From: Anthopleura xanthogrammica
Taxonomy: Eukaryota > Cnidaria > Anthozoa > Actiniaria > Actiniidae
Direction of reading: 5' to 3'
Assembly: GCA_964019055.1 (NCBI GenBank)
Contig: CAXHSA010000064.1
Location: 1 to 64,000, forward strand
DNA length: 64,000 nt
Made by a program: the position numbers and the translations under genes
Part shown: positions 15,001-30,000 of the stretch, one piece after another
Numbering within the stretch: the first letter of the stretch is position 1
Layout: each line of letters begins with the position of its first letter
The notes under the pieces: generated by a model
The model's database searches: none
Told to the model about the DNA's origin: nothing
Seen by the model: only the letters and a program-made list of their open reading frames with translations

Positions 15001-18000
15001 ATACACGTGAATTTGACAGTTTCAGGTATAGCATTTCATTTCCGGTAAGCGCTGATTGGCTAAAGTAATATGATCTCTCGCATATTTAATGAATGGGCGG
15101 TTATCAAAAAACCTGGGGGTTGCTTGCAGGCTCTCCTTCCTCCTCTCCCCCCCTCCTCTCCCCCCTCCCCTCCCCCCTCTCCCCGATCCCCCACGATGAG
15201 CAAGGCCACGCAGGCTAAGTCGCAAGCTATTATGGGTATATTATTGCTGGCGATCCACCGTCACACCTTTTCACAACTTACAATGCCTTAGTCAGATCTG
15301 TTTTAGAATACGCCTGTCCCGTGTACAAACCAAAGTACATCAGTGCTGATCTAGCCAGCTTTGTTGCAAACAACGCCAGACATGATGCACTAAGTTTAGA
15401 ACAAGTTAAGATATGCTTATCAGCAATCTTAACAATAAATAAATAGGCAATACATGTTTTAGATATTTAGTTTATTGCATGGTATTCACTCCTTCGTGTT
15501 TCATTTCATTTAGATGCAGCACTGCGAATGGTACCGCTCTCAGCCCGACCGATTACCAATCCCAAACCAATCAATCAGTACTGTTTGAATTGAATGATTT
15601 GACTAAAAACGTTCATGTCGTTCTCACAAATGACAGAGTAGTCGAGGGAAATGAAAGTTTTACAGTTACTTGTACCACATCTGACACAAGAGTGGTTGTT
15701 GATCCATCCTGTAGTGGTAAAGAGATAAATATCATTAATGATGACAGTAAGTATCGCTCAGATTTTCCAATTTGGTTGAAATTTCAAAGAAGGATATAGG
15801 AAGTTGGTTTTGCTGAATAAGAGCCTGACCCAAACCAGGGTCGTAACTTCATTTATTCAAATACGCACGTGCGTACTTGAGAAATTCACAAATATTTCAG
15901 ATTTGCTTATGTATTGAAAGCAAAAAAAATACTTTTTGGGTGGGAATGTTTGAGGCCCTGGGGACCCGTGCGTACTTGCCAAAATGTCCTAGCTAAGCCC
16001 CTGCAAAACCGATAGGGAGAACCGGGAAACAACTCTACTCCAATTTGATGATGAATTATACAATCATTCGACCACAGCCGGTGAAATTTGCCAGGGGGTG
16101 GGGTGGATGGGGTGGGGATACTCCATATAGTGGACTGTACAGGGGTGCTCCGCCCGAAAGGGTACGTTTTTAAGGCCTTAAGTATGCCGAAAAGAGTTGG
16201 AAATTTATGAGTTTGATATAGAAAAGTGTCGGGAATTCGTGTTCTAGGTAAAGAAAGTGCAGGGGGGAACTAAAATTAATATTCAATGCAAGGAAATGAA
16301 GCTGAACTTGTGACACACTTTTACGCGAAGATCGAAATTAATATCTGGCCTGGCTTCGAAATTAAGGTATATGAAAGGGTTAATTCCCCGTATTTTTTTA
16401 GCAGCACCCCCCCCCCCCCCTCCACGGAAGGTGGCGCATTAGCAGCACTCACCGCCTGAGGTGGACATGAAAAATAAACTTATAATAATAAGTTATGAAA
16501 TCATTTTATGCAGAGCTTAATGTCAAATTATGCCTTTTTTCCAGCTTATGTGTACTTCTGTCCTGGATATTCAACTTCCATAGAAGAAAACGTTGGGTCC
16601 TACACAGTTCGACTTTGTCGCGTTGGCGTGCTTGAAGACACCCAAACTGTGAAGTAAGGGTAGTAGAATAGCCAGTAGACCCTTTGTCAATAGCCCACTT
16701 TTGATATTCTGGTTGAATGATCATGCACAAAGCAATTCAAATGGAGTAATCCTAATTTATTCTTTTGTTTTCTTGGCTTGAATTGCTTTGCGAGTGATCA
16801 CTCAACCAGAATAAGCCAGTTCGGGGTTTCAGAATCATTTTCAGTGCGCATGCGATTTTATCCCGAATTTCTCACCTTCTTTTGTTTAAACCTTCTTTTG
16901 TTTTAATTAAACAAAAGAATGTGAGAAATTCGGGATAAAATCGCATGCGCACTGAAAACGATTCTGAAACTCCGAACTGGCTTATATTATACTTCTCAGT
17001 TGAGCTTGGAACGACCGAAGTTTTAGGAAACAATGGAGCAATCCTAATTTATTCTTTTGTTTCTCCGGGGCCTTGCCTTGAATTGCATTGTGAGTCATCA
17101 CTCAACCAGAATACTACGCTTCTCAGTTGAGCTTGGAACGACCGAAGTTTTGTCACGAAGTTTTGCCGTTGAAAAGTGCCTGTTTTCAGGGGCAACGTCA
17201 CAAGTATTCAATAGGAATCAAGTATGATACTGCCGTCAATGCGGTGGCAATTAACTACGTGACAAAACTTTGGTCGTTCCAAGATCAACTAAGAAGAGTA
17301 GTATCGAAAGTGGGCTATTAGAATTTTAATGAAAATTTAAATTATTTAAAATTAAAAAACTATACCAACATTAGAAGAGACGATGGCGAAATGAACGTAG
17401 TTAATATTTTTGCATTTTTGATATCCTCATAATATTCACACTAATATTTTAAAGCCATTTTGTGGTACGATAAAGGGAACGTCCTCAAAACAAGTTTTGT
17501 TTCTCGGATTTCGCTTTCCGCCATTATTCAAGCGTGTCTCTTTGTGACGTCAGTTGTCATATGTGGATATTCTGTAAGTGAGGTTTCTTTCTTGAAAAGA
17601 ATTCAAGGAAACCGCTGTGTGGAGGAAGGATGTAGCAATAAGTCCTAAACCTGGACGCTAAAAGCAAGGGGGTTTAGTAACTGACGTCGGTCACGGGTAG
17701 GAACCAGTTGGATTAATAGCGGGCGATATTTAGTAAATAAACCCCTCCTGGCGGCTGGGATATCGGCTGATAATGTCCGAGGATGAGAAATGGTCCGAAA
17801 AAAGAACATTTGGCCGAGAAGCGAAGCTTCGAGGGCAAATGTGATATTTTGAGGACCATTTCTCATCCAAGGACATTATCAGCCGATATCCCAGTGAGCC
17901 AGAGGGGGTTTATTTATTTTATAACCCAACGACTTCACTGAAATGAATTCAGCAAACTGCATCGACTCGTCATCTCCAGAGTTTTCAAAAAATAATTCTC

Positions 18001-21000
18001 TCGTCTCCAAGCTGGATATAAAAACAATTATTTTGGTAAATGAAAGCTGTTTGACATTGAACTATTCTATTGTTTGACATTTGTTGTCGAATTCTTTGTT
18101 GGTTTTTAGTAGTTTATAAAAACAATTTCGAAAAGAAACCAAAAACTTCATTCACGAAACATGGATGCTTACCATTGAAGACATTTACAGTATATTTTGT
18201 TGATTTTTTCGTGTTTCCTAGCGTAGTTTTCTCAACCAGTCTTTGTATTTTATTCTCACTTGTTTGTAAAAACCGAGTTTCTTTGTTTTCCGTGTTTTTT
18301 TCTTTTCTTTTTTAACGTTTTTACCTTCTGCTGGACGAATATCACTTCGGACGGGGGATATCGCCTGATACCCGTCCTGCACGTGACCCATTTGAACCAA
18401 TGACAGCGCGCGAAAATTCATCGTTGGGTTATAATCTTAGATAATTCAACTCAAACTTATAGCTATGATTTTCTTGTTTTTCTCTTTTTTTTTTAATCGG
18501 GTTTCTCTTTTTCTAAAGTATTTTTGTAATTTTTCATCGAAATAATCTCGTTTCGAAAAGGTTCAATTTTCATCGTCGTCCCACTTTAGTAACCATACGC
18601 TTTTTTTGAAAATTGAAAAAATTACAGACTTTGTATGTCTGGAGATATGTACGTTATAAAAAAGAAATATTAATACCCAGTTTAAATTAAATTCATTCAA
18701 ATTTGCGGCCGCCATTTTGGAAATGGGTCCATTACACCTATTTCTTTCTCTTTCCCTGTATTTTTATTCAACTTTTTTAGCCAAGAATTGTTCAAAGTTT
18801 CTGTTTATAGTAAGCTAATTTTCTCTTTCCCTTACAGACTATGCAGAAGTTCTGATTCAGTCTCTCCACTGCATGATTACCCAGCAGTAGAAGCACAGTG
18901 TGATGATATCGTCTTTACAGCCTACGATGAGGTCAAAGAGCTTGTCATTCCTGTGACCAACGACACGTGGGGCGAACAAGAGTACAAAACATTCAACATC
19001 TCTATGAACACCACCGATGCTGGTGTAACCTTCAACGATACAACAAGTTATGTTGTTACTATACATGACGATGATAGTAAGTACTGCGTTTGTAGAAAAG
19101 AACAAAAACATATAGTGAATAAGGCGCCAGTTAATCCAGTTGGGACAGCTATTTACCACAGGGAGCCCAAACTCAGTATATTAGTACCTATATTGCTGTA
19201 AATGTATGTGCTACTCTTAGCTAAAGCCGAGTTTCAGTACACACATATCATATCGAGAAACCAGCATTTATGTGAAAAATAAAAAGAAAGAAAGAAAAAA
19301 GCGAGAAATCAGAAAATGCCAAACCAAGCGAGGCCAACCTGGCGTGCTATTATTTAAAAAAATACTTAAGTGAACTTCATTTTCATAACAATTTTCCTAA
19401 ATTTCAAGATACGTTTTGCTTTACAAGAACGTCGGTTACAGTCTACGAAAAACACGATAAATTTGTCAACTTGACGATCAGAAGAACAGGAGAAATCATT
19501 ATGTCAAACGCTTCTGTTATGTGAGTACAGAATAAACTCGAGTATAGCCCTGCAATAAACCTACTGATTTCTTTTTACTTCAACTAAGGGCCCAAGAACC
19601 GAGACCTTTGAATTCTGCAATCTATACACCCTATGCATAAAGAGTAAAGACTGGGAACGAGCACCATGAATCATCAATGATTTCAAAAATATATTTTGAT
19701 TACAATAAAGAGCATGTCTAAATTAGTAATTTGGTAGAGTTCTGTTGTTATATATTAAATCACTGCAGAGTTATAAGCATTTGAAATGTGCCAAAAACAT
19801 GAAAACGAGGCTGGTCAGGCCTTGGTTGTTGTTTCCATACAAATCTTTCTAATTTCAAACAGCTGTAGATTTTTATCATTTAATGCTAGTAAGCTGAAAT
19901 TTTTGGAGATTACTAAAATCGATATACTCTTTACAATGAAAGCAATGGTGTTTTCAATAACTGATGAACTAAGGTATTTCCATGGCCACGCCCTTATGCA
20001 TAGGGTGTATGATGACGTGACAGGGAAACTAGAGGGGAAATCAGTAATCACGTGACGAATTTTGGTATACATCGCTTGCTAATACTTGATTTTACTATAG
20101 CATAAACACCTCACCACAAACCGCCTTTACTCCAGAGGACTACACGGAACCGATTCTTAATCAACGCTTGACCTTCTATACTGGAGAGATTGAAAAAAAT
20201 ATCTCAGTGAATATAGTAAACGATAAACTTGTAGAAGATGATCAGACCTTCCAGCTTTCATTGACTGGTGTTAATGGAAGTACCGTGTTCCCAGACTGTA
20301 AGACTTCTACTGTAACTATAGCCAGCAATGACGGTAAGAGATGCATCGGTTATTTTGAACAAAATAATTAAATATCGTGTCTTGTATAGACCGTTTTCAC
20401 AGTTGGTACAGTTACTTGTACCACATCTGACCCAAGAGTGGTTGTTGATCCATCCTGTAGTGGTAAAGAGATAAATATCATTAATGATGACAGTAAGTAT
20501 CGCTCAAATTTTCCAATTTGGTTGAAATTTCAAAGAAGGATATAGGAAGTTGGTTTTGCTGAATAAGAGCCTGACCCAAACCAGGGTCGTAACTTCATTT
20601 ATTCAAATACGCACGTGCGTACTTGAGAAATTCACAAATATTTCAGATTTGCTTATGTATTGAAAGCAAAAAAAATACTTTTTGGGTGGGAATGTTTGAG
20701 GCCCTGGGGACCCGTGCGTACTTGCCAAAATGTCCTAGCTAAGCCCCTGCAAAACCGATAGGGAGAACCGGGAAACAACTCTACTCCAATTTGATGATGA
20801 ATTATACAATCATTCGACCACAGCCGGTGAAATTTGCCAGGGGGTGGGGTGGATGGGGTGGGGATACTCCATATAGTGGACTGTACAGGGGTGCTCCGCC
20901 CGAAAGGGTACGTTTTTAAGGCCTTAAGTATGCCGAAAAGAGTTGGAAATTTATGAGTTTGATATAGAAAAGTGTCGGGAATTCGTGTTCTAGGTAAAGA

Positions 21001-24000
21001 AAGTGCAGGGGGGAACTAAAATTAATATTCAATGCAAGGAAATGAAGCTGAACTTGTGACACACTTTTACGCGAAGATCGAAATTAATATCTGGCCTGGC
21101 TTCGAAATTAAGGTATATGAAAGGGTTAATTCCCCGTATTTTTTTAGCAGCACCCCCCCCCCCCCTCCACGGAAGGTGGCGCATTAGCAGCACTCACCGC
21201 CTGAGGTGGACATGAAAAATAAACTTATAATAATAAGTTATGAAATCATTTTATGCAGAGCTTAATGTCAAATTATGCCTTTTTTCCAGCTTATGTGTAC
21301 TTCTGTCCTGGATATTCAACTTCCATAGAAGAAAACGTTGGGTCCTACACAGTTCGACTTTGTCGCGTTGGCGTGCTTGAAGACACCCAAACTGTGAAGT
21401 AAGGGTAGTAGAATAGCCAGTAGACCCTTTGTCAATAGCCCACTTTTGATATTCTGGTTGAATGATCATGCACAAAGCAATTCAAATGGAGTAATCCTAA
21501 TTTATTCTTTTGTTTTCTTGGCTTGAATTGCTTTGCGAGTGATCACTCAACCAGAATAAGCCAGTTCGGGGTTTCAGAATCATTTTCAGTGCGCATGCGA
21601 TTTTATCCCGAATTTCTCACCTTCTTTTGTTTAAACCTTCTTTTGTTTTAATTAAACAAAAGAATGTGAGAAATTCGGGATAAAATCGCATGCGCACTGA
21701 AAACGATTCTGAAACTCCGAACTGGCTTATATTATACTTCTCAGTTGAGCTTGGAACGACCGAAGTTTTAGGAAACAATGGAGCAATCCTAATTTATTCT
21801 TTTGTTTCTCCGGGGCCTTGCCTTGAATTGCATTGTGAGTCATCACTCAACCAGAATACTACGCTTCTCAGTTGAGCTTGGAACGACCGAAGTTTTGTCA
21901 CGAAGTTTTGCCGTTGAAAAGTGCCTGTTGTCAGGGGCAACGTCACAAGTATTCAATAGGAATCAAGTATGATACTGCCGTCAATGCGGTGGCAATTAAC
22001 TACGTGACAAAACTTTGGTCGTTCCAAGATCAACTAAGAAGAGTAGTATCGAAAGTGGGCTATTAGAATTTTAATGAAAATTTAAATTATTTAAAATTAA
22101 AAAACTATACCAACATTAGAAGAGACGATGGCGAAATGAACGTAGTTAATATTTTTGCATTTTTGATATCCTCATAATATTCACACTAATATTTTAAAGC
22201 CATTTTGTGGTACGATAAAGGGAACGTCCTCAAAACAAGTTTTGTTTCTCGGATTTCGCTTTCCGCCATTATTCAAGCGTGTCTCTTTGTGACGTCAGTT
22301 AACTCAACATTGATAACCCTCATGGCTTGTTGTCATATGTGGATATTCTGTAAGTGAGGTTTCTTTCTTGAAAAGAATTCAAGGAAACCGCTGTGTGGAG
22401 GAAGGATGTAGCAATAAGTCCTAAACCTGGACGCTAAAAGCAAAGGGTTGAGTAACTGACGTCGGTCACGGGTAGGAACCAGTTGGATTAATAGCGGGCG
22501 ATATTCTTAGATAATTCAACTCAAACTTATAGCTATGATTTTCTTGTTTTTCTCTTTTTTTTTTAATCGGGTTTCTCTTTTTCTAAAGTATTTTCGTAAT
22601 TTTTCATCGAAATAATCTCGTTTCGAAAAGGTTCAATTTTCATCGTCGTCCCACTTTAGTAACCATACGCTTTTTTTGAAAATTGAAAAAATTACAGACT
22701 TTGTATGTCTGGAGATATGTACGTTATAAAAAAGAAATATTAATACCCAGTTTAAATTAAATTCATCCAAATTTGCGGCCGCCATTTTGGAAATGGGTCC
22801 ATTACACCTATTTCTTTCTCTTTCCCTGTATTTTTATTCAACTTTTTTAGCCAAGAATTGTTCAAAGTTTCTGTTTATAGTAAGCTAATTTTCTCTTTCC
22901 CTTACAGACTATGCAGAAGTTCTGATTCAGTCTCTCCACTGCATGATTACCCAGCAGTAGAAGCACAGTGTGATGATATCGTCTTTACAGCCTACGATGA
23001 GGTCAAAGAGCTTGTCATTCCTGTGACCAACGACACGTGGGGCGAACAAGAGTACAAAACATTCAACATCTCTATGAACACCACCGATGCTGGTGTAACC
23101 TTCAACGATACAACAAGTTATGTTGTTACTATACATGACGATGATAGTAAGTACTGCGTTTGTAGAAAAGAACAAAAACATATAGTGAATAAGGCGCCAG
23201 TTAATCCAGTTGGGACAGCTATTTACCACAGGGAGCCCAAACTCAGTATATTAGTACCTATATTGCTGTAAATGTATGTGCTACTCTTAGCTAAAGCCGA
23301 GTTTCAGTACACACATATCATATCGAGAAACCAGCATTTATGTGAAAAATAAAAAGAAAGAAAGAAAAAAGCGAGAAATCAGAAAATGCCAAACCAAGCG
23401 AGGCCAACCTGGCGTGCTATTATTAGTAGTAGTGTAAGCACCGTTCAATCCGAGTTTCGGATGGGCATTGATGGGTCGGTTGATGGGCCGTTTGTTTATG
23501 TGTTGTCATGGTGACCCAGTGACGTAATAGATTCGTTAATTATTCCTAAATGTACTATTGTTGGACAAGTCTTTTGTTTTGGGATTCGATTTATAGATCG
23601 CGGGGATTTTGAATTTTTTATCGAACTCTAAAGCTTAACCAAGCAAGTCAGGAAGCAAGAACAGGATCTGATTATGGAATTAAGAAGTGGTCGTGTCCTC
23701 AGCTTTGAAAGCCAAGAGTCCACGATCCAAGATACTACCCTAGAAGATTCTGAAATGATACAACAACTGAAAACCTTATTTGGATTGTTGTTTTATCACA
23801 TGGGTGAACGATTAGGCATCGAGGTAAATCTGCACGAATTCCAAATAATCCATGGAAGAAGACCGAACTTGATTGAATTGTATTCCTTGAGAGCGAACAA
23901 AGAATCCTGGCACACCATATTTCACAAAGTATGGAATCGTATGCAAGTAGAACTCCCTCCTGAGAAAGTACTTCACTTGATTCCCCACGTTTTACTTCAA

Positions 24001-27000
24001 GAGTATACCATACAGCCAGAACATCCTCTGTATTCTGAGCCCCATGCGGTACTGACCAAGTACATTCGAGATCTTTATGAGAATCACAGCTGTGAGAGAA
24101 TGATTGAGTTCATGTGTGAAGAACACAGGATTAATGAACAGGCCTCGGTAGTACGCAACAGAAAATTGTATCTGAATCGGATCGCCTCAAGTTTAATCGG
24201 GCAGGTGTTTTTCCTACCTGATGGTACCTTCACCAAAATAATACCCTGGGAAAAGATGTTGAAGTCTGGAAGAAATGGATGCTGTTTCTTCTCTGAGAAA
24301 AATGGTGGCTGTACAGTAGTGAAACTACCTTATACCTACTTTACTATGATTCCTACCTATGAGTACAAGATCGTTGAAACGGGACAAAAGTTTACCAGTC
24401 ACGAAACTAATGCGCGTAAAGCTCTGTTACTTCACAAGAGATGCACTGAGAAACACTAATGGTTGTAATACTTTACAAGAAATATTTTGTGTAGTTTTTC
24501 GTTTATTGTTTGCCAAGATTTATTCATTTAAAAAAGAAAAATCCATTCAATCTATCTTGTCGTTTCAAATAGCTGTCATCAAGACCCGACTATTGTCTGC
24601 AAAACAATACGATTAATGACTCATAAACGAGAAACAATGACAACTGCCAGTTACATGCAGCTAATTATTCAAATACGAAGGAAAGCGTTTAAAGTGTAAA
24701 ATCTTTATTCGTCATTTAACATCAGTAATAACAATATTAGATATCATCAACCATTTTTATTATTCTAAGGGTATAAACTAGTGCTCATATTTATAAGGAG
24801 AACGGTTCATCTTTACTCGTACTGATCGACGCACACTTTTTCCAGAGTTTTTAGTCGGATTGCCTTCTAAATAGTTTTTCAGTTCAAGACGCGGTCGTTT
24901 TCGACGTTTAGGAAGTGAATCAGGTGGGGTCAAAAGCGAAGAAGGTGGTTGTATCAAAGGAGAAGGTGCCATGAGAGATGATGTAGGAGTCTGTGGCATT
25001 TGTGGTTCAGTGGAGAGTAACACAGGAGAGGCTGTGATAGGTGATGATGCGGGTGGAGGAAGAAAGTTAGATGGTTCAGCAGGTAGCGGCGAACTCCTTG
25101 CGGGTTCGATAGATAATTGGTCTGCAAGTAGTGACTGAAATTCTGCAGCTTGGCTGGGAATTGATGTTGGGCTAGCCAATCCCACAAGACTGGGATTCAT
25201 TTTCTTCTTGTAACTCAAATAATTGTTTTGAAGTTGAATGTACTGCCTTGCTTTTTGACTTTTGTCCATATTAGAATCCTTGAGAAGGTTATTCATTTGG
25301 TCTTTTAAGTTTTGCATCCTAGAAATCTCTGGGGGCAGTACAAGATTTTGTCGCTCAATGTACTGGAGCAATTCCTCAGGTACATTTTTCTCTTGCTCTT
25401 TCTCCTCTCCAGGGAAGACATTGGTTCTCAATCTACAATTGTCTTGGGTGGTGGTCTTCAAATCAATAAATAGATATCCAAAAGGTCTACTGACTGCTTG
25501 TTCATATTTTTCGAGAAAATATTCTGTTTTTCCTGGATACATTTGTCTGGCTAGATTAAGGATTTGAAGTTTGTCTCTTGGATTTTTGAATATGACCAAA
25601 TAATGACAATTCAAACTAATGTCTCGATTTACTTTTCCTTGATGAAAAATATTCTGTACCATGTAGATGACACTGAGATTGCGGTGATGCGATCCTTTGG
25701 CAAACAAATTTACGATACGTTTATCATTTCCAGTTTCTGTCATCTGGTCATCAATCACTATAAGATTCCGTAGCTTGATATCAAAAAAGTGATCTTTTTC
25801 CAGTTCCTGAGGAATACCTCTAATAAATTCGATGCCCGGTACAGTCCTTAACATTTCCACATAAGCAGGTTGCCACTGCGAATAACAGTATACGATACGC
25901 TGAGGTGGAGGTGTAATCATGGTGTGCGCATGATCCAACAACTGCTGAACCCAAACAGTTTTTCCGCAACCGGTAGTTCCTGCCACCATACAAGTAAATG
26001 GATGCAGCAACTGGAATTTACTACAATTATCTGCTTGACCATTTTCCGTCTGTAAGGTTGTGGGTTTGAAAAGATGACCCAGGTCATCTTTGAGTATCTT
26101 TCCTTGCTGAAACCAGTATGTGCGTTCTGGACCATTTATTTTGTGGACCCGACTCAAATGAGACGATAGGTTTTGAACCGATTTCTGGCACAATAAACAC
26201 ATGCGAGCCATCTCGAGTCTTCTCAGTTATGAGTGAACTGAGAGGCTGCAGTCCTTTTCATACACATCAGACCACGTGTATCAGGTATCAGACTATCAAT
26301 AGCTTAGCTTCCTGGCTATTAATAGCTTAGCCACCAGCTATCAATAGCTTAGCTATCAGACTATCAATAGCTTCCCTACCTGGCTATCCATAGCTTAGTT
26401 ATCAGACTATCTGGCTATCAATAGCTTAGCTTAGCTTAGCTTAGCTTCCTGGCTATCAATAGCTTAGCTAGCTACCCGGCTATCAATAGCTTAGCTATCA
26501 GGCTATCAATAGCTTCCCTACCTGGCTATCCATAGCTTAGCTATCAGACTATCTGGCTATCAATGGCTTAGCTTCTTGGCTATCGATAGCTTAGCTACCC
26601 GGCTATCGATAGCTTCCCTATCTGGATATCAATAGCTTAGCTTAGCTTAGCTTCCTGGCTATCAATAGCTTAGCTACCCAGCTATCGATAGCTTCGCTAT
26701 CTGGATATCAATAGCTTAGCTTAGCTTCCTGGCTATCAATAGCTTAGCTACCCGGCTATCAATAGTTTAGCTACCCGGCTACACGCTATAAAATTTCATG
26801 CACTCACAATTCTAGTTTATTATTTCATCATGTCTCGTGTTGTGAAGAACAATCTCGGTTATCTTAAACTCTTGGCGTCTTCCCCTGAACACCAAAAGAA
26901 ATTCCTTCTTTGCACTGCCACACCCGAGCAAGTTCACGCAATTATTCAAGTGATTCATAATATTTTGCACGAGTACATCCCTACGACAGAACAAGAACGG

Positions 27001-30000
27001 GATCATCTGCGATCTTACCAAACCTCAATAGTTGATCTTCACGATCCTGGTGTTCCATATAAGAAAAAGAAACAAATTCTTGTGCAAGAGGGGGGTGGAT
27101 TCATTTCGGAATTGTTGACCCCGGCTTTTATATCAGGACTTTTGATGCTATAAATGGATAGTGATGTAGGCGCGGGCAATCATTTGCTTTAAGAAGCGGT
27201 TGAGTATACATCAACATGAAAAGAAAATTGGAATGGGAACAAGAAGAGGAAGAAGACAGTGAAGAGTCCAATGATGAAGAAGAAAGTGAAGAAGAACCTA
27301 TCATTCAGAGTATTTTGCAGGATCTTTCCGATGCCGTTTCACATCAAGATGCTAAAGATATCTTGCATAGTATGGCTTCTTCCAAAAATATTTTATTTTG
27401 GACACAAGGCGGAGAGCTTTTACGAAACCAGCGGCGCATACCTGTCACCAGTATTACAGACCTTTTAGATTATGTACTACTGCCTTACAATCGTGACATT
27501 CTCAAACCCAGAGCCCTTAATTCATTCCTGGAAGGATTGGCTGAATTGAGGATTAATAAGAAATGGATTCACAACAAGAAAGTGTTAAGCGATTTAATGC
27601 AGAAAGAAGAACTTGAGGATAACAAAGAGCAATCCGATGAATCTGATAGTGAAGAATCAAGTAGTGATGATGAAGACCAAGATCCTGATAATAATGACAC
27701 AGGCTCTGAACAAGACACCCAGGAAGATCAAGAAGAAGAAAATGAGGAAAGTGGGACAGAAGAAGATCCTTGTGTTCGCTGTGGAAACAGGGATATCAAA
27801 GTGAACAGAATAGTAAAATGTCCAAAGTGTCTTTGGCACGAAAAGCTAGTAAATTTTCCTAGTTCAACACCCTGTAGTATTTGTGAACATCCATTTTTAA
27901 TCAATAGGAATACACTCAAAAGTGTGATCACAAGATGTAATGCCTGCAAAACAGTACATCACCGCAGTCCCAAACGTAACAAGGAAGAAAGCTATAATCT
28001 AAGTAGTGATGAAGAGAATGTTTAATATTGTTATTTCTGAGGTTATATGATAAATAAAGATTTTACACTTCAAACGTTTTCTTTCGTATTATTTGAATAA
28101 TTAGGTAGAAATTCGTAGGTCTTATTGTTTCTCGTTTATGAGTCATTAATTGCATTGTGTCGTATACAATAGTCGGGTCTAGACATGCTGTACGAGGACA
28201 ATATATTAATTGGTTTCAAGGTTTTATTTACAATTTACATAAACGTTACACGCGTAATTTAGATTGAATAAAATCTAGATCGAGTTGATTTCATCTTTCT
28301 GTTCTCAAAAATTGTGCAGGACAGAGTACAGGTTCTTGGAATTCGATATAGCTCCATACACATCTGGTGTTGACCCATAAAGTACTTTCAACTTTTTCAA
28401 CTGTGTTGAGACTACTATCATCCAAATGACTCAATTGACAGCGCAGCAGATACATCGTGGTCCATGGAAGCTTGTAAAGTTCTTTTAGATACGCTTTCCA
28501 GGAACGATGGAGAGAAATTTGCGTTAAATAACACAACCCAAGGACCTTTCTCCATACATTTGTGGGATCAACAGCGTTCTTGGCTTCATCGTAAAACAAA
28601 TTCCAAGATTCTTCTTCGGAAAGCATCAAGCAATCATGATGTATTTGGCTCGGATGGTCCGTGTCGCAGCCATAGCACTGTCTCTTTTTCTCAGCATGGA
28701 TAAGTTTCACACATAGATCCATATACACCAAATGGAATATATTCGAAATCAAAAAGTAAAGTTGATGCCTTTCACGTTTTTCGACTTCATCTGCGCGACT
28801 TTTTTGAATACGGTCTACTGGTTTACTGGTCATCTTGTAGTCTATCGTTCTTGCTTGCTGGCTTGGTTGGTTAAGTTTCAGAGTTCGATAAAAAATTCAA
28901 AATCCCCGCGATCTATAAATCGAATCCCAAAACAAAAGACTTGTCCAACAATAGTACATTTAGGAATAATTAACGAATCTATTACGTCACTGGGTCACCA
29001 TGACAACACATAAACAAAGGCCCATCAACCGACCCATCAAGGCCCATCCGAAACTCGGATTGAACGGTGCTTACACTACTACTATTATTTAAAAAAATAC
29101 TTAAGTGAACTTCATTTTCATAACAATTTTCCTAAATTCCAAGATACGTTTTGCTTCACAAGAACGTCGGTTACAGTCTACGAAAAACACGATAAATTTG
29201 TCAACTTGACGATCAGAAGAACAGGAAAAATCATTATGTCAAACGCTTCTGTTATGTGAGTACAGAATAAACTCGAGTATAGCCCTGCAATAAACCTACT
29301 GATTTCTTTTTACTTCAACTAAGGGCCCAAGAACCGAGACCTTTGAATTTTGCAATCTATACACCCTATGCATAAAGAGTAAAGACTGGGAACGAGCACC
29401 ATGAATCATCAATGATTTCAAAAATATATTTTGATTACAATAAAGAGCATGTCTAAATTAGTAATTTGGTAGAGTTCTGTTGTTATATATTAAATCACTG
29501 CAGAGTTATAAGCATTTGAAATGTGCCAAAAACATGAAAACGAGGCTGGTCAGGCCTTGGTTGTTGTTTCCATACAAATCTTTCTAATTTCAAACAGCTG
29601 TAGATTTTTATCATTTAATGCTAGTAAGCTGAAATTTTTGGAGATTACTAAAATCGATATACTCTTTACAATGAAAGCAATGGTGTTTTCAATAACTGAT
29701 GAACTAAGGTATTTCCATGGCCACGCCCTTATGCATAGGGTGTATGATGACGTGACAGGGAAACTAGAGGGGAAATCAGTAATCACGTGACGAATTTTGG
29801 TATACATCGCTTGCTAATACTTGATTTTACTATAGCATAAACACCTCACCACAAACCGCCTTTACTCCAGAGGACTACACGGAACCGATTCTTAATCAAC
29901 GCTTGACCTTCTATACTGGAGAGATTGAAAAAAATATCTCAGTGAATATAGTAAACGATAAACTTGTAGAAGATGATCAGACCTTCCAGCTTTCATTGAC

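Larger units (their letters stand above)
15661..20400. repeat. Tandem segmental duplication, copy 1
   Basis: Nearly identical to 20407-30135 once element 1 is removed from copy 2. It covers the tail of the second exon of Calx-beta domain 2 plus domains 3 and 4. It differs from copy 2 by an extra foldback block (about 17731-18435), by lack of about 31 bp found near 22301 in copy 2, and by scattered single-base changes and one poly-C length change. Confidence 0.95.
23425..29083. mobile_element. Polinton/Maverick-like element 1 (5,659 bp)
   Basis: Ends are AGTAGTAGTGTAAGCACCG and its inverse, with about 245-bp terminal inverted repeats. It is flanked by a 6-bp duplication ATTATT (23419-23424 and 29084-29089). 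The unoccupied site in the paralogous copy (about 19343) has a single ATTATT, so this is a real insertion. AGT...ACT ends and 6-bp duplications are Polinton hallmarks. Five genes: an orphan 261-aa protein, an A32/FtsK-like ATPase (minus), a pX-like protein, an acidic zinc-ribbon protein and an orphan 180-aa protein (minus). There is no DNA polymerase B, integrase, protease or capsid gene, so mobility must depend on something outside. All five frames are open, implying recent activity. Confidence 0.9.

Noticed and set aside
16506..16730. Small frames in 16506-17321 and their copies in 21251-22066
   Set aside because: They fall in foldback repeats or antisense to a Calx-beta exon and are duplicated with the segment.
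18857..19159. 100-codon minus-strand frame (also 22927-23229)
   Set aside because: Antisense shadow of Calx-beta coding exons.
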